Shown: positions 1 through 5,291 of the stretch, one piece after another
How positions within the stretch are numbered: the stretch's first letter is position 1
Layout of the letters: each line of letters starts with the position of its first letter
Source of the DNA: WTAW01 sp964540205
GTDB taxonomy: Bacteria; Acidobacteriota; Aminicenantia; Aminicenantales; Aminicenantaceae
Length of the DNA stretch: 15,326 nt
Assembly: GCA_964540205.1 (NCBI GenBank)
Contig: CAZIMJ010000185.1
Span: 1 to 15,326 of the forward strand
Reading direction: 5' to 3'
The notes under the pieces: model-generated
Seen by the model: the letters and a program-made list of their open reading frames with translations, nothing else
Databases searched by the model: none
Told to the model about the DNA's origin: nothing
Position numbers and translations under genes: made by a program

Positions 1-1
1 G

Positions 2-1402
2 CCTAAAGCGAGGATACTTGTCGTCGAAGACGAAGGCATTGTGGCTCAAAGCATTCAGAATATGCTGAATAATTTGGGCTATGATGTATGTGGCATTGCT
101 CTTTCTGGAAAGACAGCTGTTCAAAAGGCAATGGAGACACAACCTGATTTGTTGCTGATGGATATCAAGCTTAAGGGTGATATGGATGGCGTGGAAGCTG
201 CAGAAAAAATACATGAGCTTTTCGATCTTCCTGTAGTTTTCCTGACAGCATATGCTGATGAGGAAACCCTCCAACGGGCAAAGATAACAGAACCTTTTGG
301 TTATTTGCTTAAACCTTTTGAAGAACAAGACTTGCATTCGACTATCGAAATGGCCCTGTACAAAAGCAAGATGGACAGAAAATTGAAAGAGAGGGAGCAC
401 TGGTTCTCGACAGTTCTCCGAAGCATAGGCGATGGGGTGATTGCCACAGATAAAGATCGAAAAGTGACATTCATGAATCCTGTGGCTGAAGAGTTGAGTG
501 GCAAGATGTTGAAAAATGTTCTAGGTAAAGCCATGAAGAACAGTCTCAATGTTGTCAATGAAGAAAGCGTGTTTTCTGGACAGCAGTCTAAAGGGAAGAA
601 GACAATTCAAAAAGGGAATACCCAGCCAGTGAATCAGTCAGTGTTAATCAATAAAAAGAGAGAGATTCCTGTTGATTTCAGCAACGCTCCTATAGTGGAT
701 AATCAAGGACGTAATTTGGGCAACGTTTTGGTCTTCCGTGACATCACTGAAAGAGTGCGATCGCAGGAAGAGCTTCAGCAGAGTTTTAAGAAAACACAGC
801 GGGTACTGGAAGAGACGATCCATGCCATCTCTAGAATAGTAGAGACACGAGATCCTTACACGGCAGGACATCAGCAGCGTGTGGCAAATATCGCCTGTGC
901 TATTGCAGAAGAGATGGGCCTACCCAAGGACAAGATCAATGGTATTCGTTTTGCTGGTGCCATTCATGATATTGGCAAATTGTTTGTACCTGCGGAGATT
1001 CTTTCCAAGCCCACAAAATTGAACGAAGCAGAGTGGATGATGATAAAAAGCCATCCTAAACTTGGTTATGAAATTCTAAAAGGGATAGAGTTCCCTTGGC
1101 CTGTAGCTGAAATCGTACTTCAACATCACGAAAGAATGCTCGGAGATGGATACCCAAATGGTTTAAAAGGGACAGAGATTCTCCTGGAGGCAAGAATTTT
1201 AGCAGTCGCGGATGTCGTAGAGGCAATGTCGTCCCATCGGCCTTATCGCCCTGCTCTAGGCATTAATAAAGCCTTGGAAGAAATCTCCAGGTATAAATCA
1301 TTTTCTTACGATCCAGAGGTAGTGGAGGCCTGTCTGAAGATATTTGAGAAGAAATGGGAATGGATCAACAAAGCAATGGATAAACCTATTTTTTCCGAAT
1401 GA
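2..1402 (+). CDS. Response regulator with receiver, PAS and HD-GYP domains (5' end outside window)
   Basis: Predicted cytoplasmic signalling protein that would couple phosphorylation of a receiver domain to hydrolysis of cyclic di-GMP. The frame is open from base 2, so the true start lies outside the window; an internal GTG at 41 would cut into the receiver and is not the start. Counting from the first visible codon: receiver about 3-118 with acidic pair E9-D10, phospho-acceptor D54 in LLLMDIKLKG, the switch Thr in FLTAY and the Lys in LLKPF. A PAS domain (about 132-250) ends in the typical VFRDITER, then a short helical linker and an HD-GYP domain (about 268-455) with HDIGK and HHERMLGDGYP. 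The last motif differs from the common HHERxDGSGYP at two positions but keeps HHE and GYP, so phosphodiesterase activity is plausible. No gene next to it is a partner kinase. Confidence 0.9.
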   Translation, partial: PKARILVVEDEGIVAQSIQNMLNNLGYDVCGIALSGKTAVQKAMETQPDLLLMDIKLKGDMDGVEAAEKIHELFDLPVVFLTAYADEETLQRAKITEPFGYLLKPFEEQDLHSTIEMALYKSKMDRKLKEREHWFSTVLRSIGDGVIATDKDRKVTFMNPVAEELSGKMLKNVLGKAMKNSLNVVNEESVFSGQQSKGKKTIQKGNTQPVNQSVLINKKREIPVDFSNAPIVDNQGRNLGNVLVFRDITERVRSQEELQQSFKKTQRVLEETIHAISRIVETRDPYTAGHQQRVANIACAIAEEMGLPKDKINGIRFAGAIHDIGKLFVPAEILSKPTKLNEAEWMMIKSHPKLGYEILKGIEFPWPVAEIVLQHHERMLGDGYPNGLKGTEILLEARILAVADVVEAMSSHRPYRPALGINKALEEISRYKSFSYDPEVVEACLKIFEKKWEWINKAMDKPIFSE

Positions 1403-1588
1403 AAAAGATACTCTTCCAAGTCTGATTCTTCAAGTGTTCCAATCCAATCATCAAAATTAGATGGGATGCAGACAATTGAGCAGTCTCTTGTACAGCTTTG
1501 CAAAGAAGGAAAAATAAATTTTGAAATCGTTAAGCCCTATCTTAAGGGTTATTCAAAATTTGAATTTATGCAATTAGTGGGCAGCTAA
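1403..1588 (+). pseudogene. In-frame coding tail resembling the C-terminus of a PilT-type ATPase
   Basis: Directly after the regulator's TGA, the same frame stays open for 61 codons to a TAA at 1586. Its second half reads like a real protein end: KLDGMQTIEQSLVQLCKEGK, then NFEIVKPYL and FEFMQLVGS. The pattern GMQT-(x)2-QSL-(x)2-L-(x)2-GKI resembles the C-terminal helices of PilT/PilU-family twitching ATPases, where a short helix after MQT packs on the hexamer. There is no ATPase domain, no start codon with a ribosome-binding site, and nothing else of the gene. I read it as a remnant that ended up beside the regulator. Family assignment is by eye and uncertain; it could also be a reading-through C-terminal extension of the regulator. 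Confidence 0.35.
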
Positions 1589-1906
1589 TCCGTTATCCTT
1601 CATTTATCCCTTACATCTTAAGTTCCTTCCAAATAATCATTCCCAAAATTTAGACCTCCATCCTTTTCGTCTCTTTCCTTTCATTGACCTTGAGCGGTAG
1701 CTTATCGTTCATTTAAAGTTTGTCTCTAATAGTGAATACTCTCTACTCATTATAAACTGCCCCACTTCCTTGCAAAATTAATGGAATTCAATATAATCTT
1801 TCTATACTCACTGCCAAAGTAAACATGATGGTTCGAATCCGAGCTCAGATATTAACGTCAAAACACCGCCTTATTCGATAATATATATCAGTGAAGGAGT
1901 TTACGT
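1589..1906. other. AT-rich intergenic stretch without a gene
   Basis: About 320 bases of AT-rich sequence with no supported reading frame. It holds one promoter-like pair at 1770-1797, described separately, and an isolated tRNA T-arm-like word at 1830-1840 that does not fold into a tRNA. Confidence 0.6.
1770..1797 (+). promoter_or_regulatory. Candidate sigma70-type promoter upstream of the OYE fragment
   Basis: TTGCAA at 1770-1775 and a perfect TATAAT at 1792-1797 are separated by 16 bp. The 5' leader to the ATG at 1907 would be about 100 nt. The sequence is AT-rich here, so chance matches are likely. Confidence 0.35.
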
Positions 1907-2368
1907 ATGTTACCTGGCGCAAAGAAGTATCCACACATATTTAGCCCGATCCAGATCGGAAAGCTCTGGGCCAAGAACCGCATCAAGTATGCCTCTACCG
2001 AGACTAACTACAACTATAGCGATGGTTTTGTGTCGGAGAAGGAGCTGGCTTATATCGAGGCCCATGCCCGGGGCGGTTCCGGGATCGTGACCACACAGGG
2101 CGCGTACACGGATCCACGCGGAGAAGGACAGGGATATGTGGGCATGATGGGGATCTGGGATGACAAGTTTATCCCGGGACTCAAGAAAATGGCGGATGTG
2201 ATCCACCAGGGGGATGCTCTGGCCTGTCTTCAATTGATGCACTGCGGACGGGTGGGAGGTATAAACCTGGATTATACGGTTGGTCCGTCTGCCATCGGGC
2301 AAAGGCTTCGTCGGTTCCGTCCTCCACGAAAAATGAGCATTCCTGATATAAGGATTTATTTTTGTTGA
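1907..2368 (+). pseudogene. Truncated Old Yellow Enzyme-family NADH:flavin oxidoreductase
   Basis: N-terminal part of an FMN-binding TIM-barrel oxidoreductase of the OYE / 2,4-dienoyl-CoA reductase group. A good ribosome-binding site (GAAGGAG, 8 nt before the ATG) is preserved. The opening HIFSPIQIGKLWAKNRI, the AYIEAHARGGSGIV segment, and LMHCGRVGG followed by GPSAIGQRLRRFRPP are typical of the first three barrel strands. Family members are about 360 residues, or about 650 with a C-terminal Fe-S/FAD part. This one stops at 153 codons: after about residue 145 it runs into IRIYFC and a TGA. The substrate-binding His/Asn region and the rest of the FMN site are missing, so it cannot be an active oxidoreductase. 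A deletion around 2350-2365 appears to have joined it to the leader of the next gene. Its GC-rich coding resembles the operon at 4762, suggesting a common origin. Confidence 0.8.
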
Positions 2369-2421
2369 GATTGCCCTTGAGCGAATTGATTCGTTGAAAA
2401 TATTGTAAAGGAGGAAACCGA

Positions 2422-2850
2422 GTGCCGGAGAAAGTAAACGCAAACTATGTGGACCATATCTGTATCGCTGTTAACGATGTGAAAAAGGCGGAAAAGGATT
2501 ATGTCGATGCCTTTGGTTGGGAAGTGGCCTACCGCTATGTGGACGAGCCTGAGAAGATCAGGGTAACTGGATTTATGGTGGGGCCCACGGCTATCGAGGT
2601 CATGGAGGACATGGATGGGACAGGGGAGGTGGCAAAGTTTATAAGTCGCCGCGGTGAAGGAATCATGCTGATAAGCTACAACGTGGACAACTGCGGGGAA
2701 TCACTGGAGGCCCTGAAAAAAAACAAAGTCAAGCTCATCGACCAGAAGCCCCGGTTCTTTGCCGAATACAACAGGAATTTTGCCTTCATCCATCCTGTGC
2801 CCATGCACGGGATCCTGACAGAGATCATCGACGGAAAATACGAGAAGTAA
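2422..2850 (+). CDS. VOC-family protein, methylmalonyl-CoA epimerase-like
   Basis: A 142-residue protein of the vicinal oxygen chelate (glyoxalase/bleomycin-resistance) superfamily, with its two beta-alpha-beta-beta-beta modules. Start is GTG at 2422 behind a strong AAAGGAGG. The opening VDHICIAVNDVKKA, the RRGEGI turn, the VKLIDQKPR segment and the closing HGILTEIID follow methylmalonyl-CoA epimerase closely. Epimerases bind a metal through a His near the N-terminus, a Gln/Glu in strand 4, a His in GEGxHH and a C-terminal Glu. Here H12, E59 and E134 are present, but the HH pair is M82-L83, so one ligand is lost. An altered reaction, a different metal site or a non-catalytic role are all possible. 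The B12 mutase operon lies 1.9 kb downstream, which fits a CoA-thioester role, but the two are now separated by accessory DNA. Confidence 0.8.
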   Translation: MPEKVNANYVDHICIAVNDVKKAEKDYVDAFGWEVAYRYVDEPEKIRVTGFMVGPTAIEVMEDMDGTGEVAKFISRRGEGIMLISYNVDNCGESLEALKKNKVKLIDQKPRFFAEYNRNFAFIHPVPMHGILTEIIDGKYEK

Positions 2851-2868
2851 CAACAAACACGAGTCTCT

Positions 2869-3225
2869 TCAATTGAGTTCGAAAACGATTCTCAAAGATT
2901 GATTTATCTCCTTCATCTTTAAGGGCGATATATTCCCACGAATGCTTAACAGCCGGCGGTGTCGGTCGATAGGACGGGCTTGAAGACAATCGGCTATAGA
3001 TCTTTTTGCTAGACCATTGCCTCTGGCGGGGAAAATCTCCACATTGGTGGCTATCTTGGCTTTTTTCACACTCCATGCGGTTATTGGAACCACCTGAATC
3101 ACTGGAACTCTCTCATTATACACATCGTTTGTCACGATTATGCAGGGTCTAATTTTTCCAGTTTCAGATCCAAGAGTTGGGTCAAGATTAACGTCGACAA
3201 CCATACCACGTTTGAGCGATATCAT
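2869..3225 (-). CDS. MazF/PemK-family endoribonuclease toxin
   Basis: Toxin of a type II toxin-antitoxin pair; members cut mRNA or other RNA at short sequence motifs. MazF features: the opening KRGMVVDVNLDPTLGSE with the SH3-like first strand, GKIRPCIIVTND carrying the conserved RPxxIV(T)ND with the catalytic-type Arg, PIT followed by a Lys-rich loop, and a C-terminal helix. Two in-frame ATGs (3234 and 3225) both overlap the antitoxin end; from 3225 the product is 118 residues and from 3234 it is 121. I list the inner one because the family normally starts close to this point, but the choice is open. It overlaps the antitoxin reading frame, the usual arrangement for translational coupling. 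It is convergent with the VOC gene, 18 bp apart. It looks complete and intact. Confidence 0.85.
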   Translation of the reverse strand: MISLKRGMVVDVNLDPTLGSETGKIRPCIIVTNDVYNERVPVIQVVPITAWSVKKAKIATNVEIFPARGNGLAKRSIADCLQARPIDRHRRLLSIRGNISPLKMKEINQSLRIVFELN

Positions 3226-3455
3226 TCTGGCCATCCGTCTAATGCTTCTTCCGTAATCTCTTTCAATTCATCATCTTCAAAATAAATTTCAGAATATAGA
3301 TCGGCTGATTGTTTAAGACGCTCAAGTTCCAGTTCTCTTATAAGATGGTCAATAGCAGCCCTTAACATAGAGCTCTTATCTTTAAACCCGTATTCTTTAA
3401 ATTTGCTTAAAAACCGGGTATGTGATTCTTTGACACTGAACTTGGCCTGCAACAT
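3222..3455 (-). CDS. Antitoxin of the MazF pair, ribbon-helix-helix type
   Basis: First gene of the toxin-antitoxin operon. The start is set to the ATG at 3455 because GGAGGA (3465-3460) lies 4 nt before it. An upstream in-frame ATG at 3476 would put that Shine-Dalgarno inside the gene. The 77-residue product has a short N-terminal strand (AKFSVKES) followed by two helices (to about residue 43), as in ribbon-helix-helix DNA-binding antitoxins. An acidic tail rich in Asp/Glu ends in LDGWPE, the part that usually wraps around the toxin. It would bind the operator at its own promoter and neutralise the toxin. Known pairs of this type are autoregulated, and the palindrome over the promoter fits that. 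Confidence 0.8.
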   Translation of the reverse strand: MLQAKFSVKESHTRFLSKFKEYGFKDKSSMLRAAIDHLIRELELERLKQSADLYSEIYFEDDELKEITEEALDGWPE

Positions 3456-3497
3456 GCGGTCCTCCATAAAGTACATATTATGGCCCCATAATTACAG

Positions 3498-3530
3498 ACC
3501 TATTATAGGTACTATAAAATCAAATGTCAA
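3498..3530 (-). promoter_or_regulatory. Perfect consensus promoter with palindromic operator for the toxin-antitoxin operon
   Basis: On the minus strand, TTGACA (3530-3525) and TATAAT (3507-3502) are both exact sigma70 consensus and are 17 bp apart. The -10 box sits inside a perfect inverted repeat, ACCTA-TTA-TAGGT (3498-3510). The leader to the ATG at 3455 is about 40 nt. Autorepression by the antitoxin-toxin complex covering the -10 box is inferred from this overlap. Confidence 0.75.
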
Positions 3531-3673
3531 CATCCAATCAAAAAACAATCCAATTATTAAACAGAAAAAGAGACTCCGGAATATCTAAAATGCCAGATAC
3601 ATGGATTGCAAAGGAACATGGATATTGATAGGATATGACTGCATTTTCAGCATGTTTATACATGGGTTCATAA

Positions 3674-3928
3674 ATTCTAGACGGGATACAGCTTTATATC
3701 AACAACGAGCAGTATTTTGAAGGAGTTAAAGAAGACATTTGGGAATACAGAATTGGTGGTTATCAGGTTTGCAACAAATGGCTGAAGGATAGAAAAGGAA
3801 AGATCCTGTCAGTTGATGAGGTAAAACATTACTGCAAAGTAGTAACGGCAATTAAATTCACTATTAAAATTCAGAACAGCATTGATAAAATTTATGTGGA
3901 AGCGGAGAAGGAACTCATCGGTTTTTAA
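3674..3928 (+). pseudogene. C-terminal remnant of a type ISP restriction-modification enzyme / DNA methyltransferase
   Basis: An open frame of 84 codons with no start codon near its beginning; the frame is closed upstream by TAA at 3671. It reads as the conserved C-terminal end of type ISP restriction-modification enzymes and related adenine methyltransferases. LYINNEQYFEGV is followed by the signature IGGYQVCNKWLKDRKGK, then a helical pair and a natural stop at 3926. The helicase, nuclease and methyltransferase domains, normally more than 1000 residues, are absent. This fragment could at most fold as part of a target-recognition module, so it is a decayed remnant. AT-rich sequence between 3531 and 3673 shows no recognisable upstream part. 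Confidence 0.75.
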
Positions 3929-3956
3929 AATTGCCGTGACATTTTTTATGAATTAT

Positions 3957-4508
3957 TCAGACTAGTTTTATGAGTTCTTTAGTAGAGCAATATTTAATCT
4001 TTAAGTTTCCATAGCTTTTCTTGAAAGGTTTTTTTATAAAGGGGATTATAACATAGTTCTCTCCCTCAGGATATTGAGCACGGAATACATCCAGTGATTT
4101 CGGGTCGAATTGATCCGGATGAATCTTACATTCAATCGCATGTACGCGTTGCCCTGTTGCTTTAATTATAAAGTCAATTTCCCGTCCGGACTTATCTCTC
4201 CAATAATAAAGAGCTGTATCATCTATGTAAGCTCTTAATGTATCAAGAACAAGATGTTTCCAAAGTAAACCACGGTCATCTTCCCTGATTCTGTCCCACC
4301 CATTAATAAAAGTTATGAATCCGGTGTCAAAACCAAAGCATTTTGGCCTATGGGTAATTTCACGCCGTCCTCCGCCATGAAAAGGAGGTAGTAAAAACAC
4401 CGCATGAGCGATACTCATTGCTTCTATATGGGCTTTAACCGTCGGTCGGCTCATGTCACTGAGTTTTGCCAGATTTGAATAATCTACTAACCCTCCGCCT
4501 GTTTTTTC
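3957..4508 (-). pseudogene. C-terminal half of a DUF4143 AAA-family ATPase
   Basis: Putative ATP-binding proteins of this family carry an N-terminal AAA P-loop domain, a winged-helix segment and a C-terminal DUF4143 domain with a PD-(D/E)xK-like fold. Only the last two parts remain. The frame opens after a TAA at 4509-4511 and begins KTGGGLVDYSNLAKLSDM, which is already internal to the family. The winged-helix SRPTVKAHIEAM and the nuclease-like YYWRDKSGREIDFII...AIECK core follow, with a natural end at 3957. An ATG at 4454 would give 165 residues but starts in the middle of the helix-turn-helix, so it is unlikely to be a genuine start. The missing ATPase domain points to a deletion ending near 4505. 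Confidence 0.8.
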
Positions 4509-4511
4509 TTA

Positions 4512-4761
4512 TCCGGCCAATTTTAGCCCCGAAAATTCCGTTTAAGGTATGATCTACCCCCCCCTCTCTTAATATTCTAATTTCAAATCATAATACTCGC
4601 AAAATTAATTCAGGCTAATAAAAAAAAGTGGATAAATGGTTGATTTTGGTGACCATTTTTATCAGAAACTCGATGTTTCAATTATTCCTAGGTTCGTATT
4701 GGGAGATTGAAGCAGGAAAAATAATCTTGTATAATTCAACTCAAAAATATAAATTGGGAAA
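4512..4761. other. AT-rich spacer between the accessory remnants and the mutase operon
   Basis: About 250 bases, very AT-rich, with a run of eight C residues interrupted only at 4560/4561. No gene is visible. Its right end contains the operon promoter at 4707-4735. The left end is the probable deletion junction of the DUF4143 remnant. Confidence 0.6.
4707..4735 (+). promoter_or_regulatory. Sigma70-type promoter of the mutase/HyuAB/methyltransferase operon
   Basis: TTGAAG (4707-4712) and a perfect TATAAT (4730-4735) are spaced by exactly 17 bp, with transcription expected from about 4742. That leaves a 5' leader of only about 20 nt before the ATG at 4762, too short for a riboswitch, so no cobalamin riboswitch is expected here. 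The first gene has a weak ribosome-binding site (TTGGGAAA). Confidence 0.65.
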
Positions 4762-5172
4762 ATGAACGATACTTCGAGTGAAAAAAGAATCCGGGTTGTG
4801 ATTGCCAAGCCCGGCCTCGACGGGCATGACACTGGAGCCAAGGTTGTCGCCCATGCTTTAAAGGATGCGGGCATGGAGGTGATATACACGGGGCTTCACC
4901 GCTCTATCGAAGACATCGTCAAAACAGCCTTGGAGGAGGATGCCGATGTTATCGGTATGTCCATCTACTCGGGTGCTCATCTTCCTTTGAGCAAAAAATT
5001 GATGGATCAGCTCAGAGACAAAGGGATCTCGGATAAGCTCGTTTTGATTGGAGGCAACATTCCCCAAAGAGATATCAAAACATTGATTGATTATGGAGTC
5101 GCAGGTGTTTTCCCCACAGGCACTGCACTGGTGGGGATCGTCACTTTCATAAGGCAAAACGTCAAAGAGTGA
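4762..5172 (+). CDS. B12-binding small subunit of an adenosylcobalamin-dependent acyl-CoA mutase
   Basis: A 136-residue stand-alone cobalamin-binding (Rossmann-like) domain that should carry the corrinoid in base-off/His-on mode for the large subunit encoded next. The signature IAKPGLDGHDTG gives K16, D20 and H22, the Lys/Asp/His triad of methylmalonyl-CoA mutase (His is the lower cobalt ligand). The second motif SIYSGAHL and the third LIGGNIP, with the closing GVFPTGT, bind the nucleotide tail. Overall it is closest to small subunits of isobutyryl-/methylmalonyl-CoA-type mutases, where this domain is a separate protein. First gene of the operon, 119 bp before the large subunit. It lacks the helical cap domain used by methylcobalamin proteins such as MetH, so a role in methyl transfer would need a partner. 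Confidence 0.9.
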   Translation: MNDTSSEKRIRVVIAKPGLDGHDTGAKVVAHALKDAGMEVIYTGLHRSIEDIVKTALEEDADVIGMSIYSGAHLPLSKKLMDQLRDKGISDKLVLIGGNIPQRDIKTLIDYGVAGVFPTGTALVGIVTFIRQNVKE

Positions 5173-5291
5173 GAGAGTGTGCCTGGATGAGGGACTCAAA
5201 GGGTGAGTGAAAGAGATCTAAAAGTAAAAAAGGGAGTAATGGTGCAACAGAGTGATAAAAGGTGTGAAAGAAAGATCGAGGGAGTCACATC
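5173..5291 (+). other. Purine-rich intercistronic leader
   Basis: The 119 bases between the two mutase subunits are strikingly purine-rich on the coding strand. They carry repeated GAGTG/GGTGAGTG/GGTGTGAAAG-like words and end in the ribosome-binding site GAGGGAG. It contains no reading frame of useful length. It could set the ratio of small to large subunit, but there is no direct evidence. Confidence 0.4.

Noticed and set aside
1826..1848. tRNA-like word GGTTCGAATCC, possible tRNA or second att site
   Set aside because: Only the T-loop core matches; the T stem does not pair, and no anticodon arm or acceptor stem is found on either side. It does not match the tRNA-Arg fragment at 14842.
3957..4454. 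Treating the DUF4143 piece as an intact 165-residue gene
   Set aside because: Family-like sequence continues upstream of that ATG to about 4505, and the ATG falls inside the winged helix, so it is a truncated gene.
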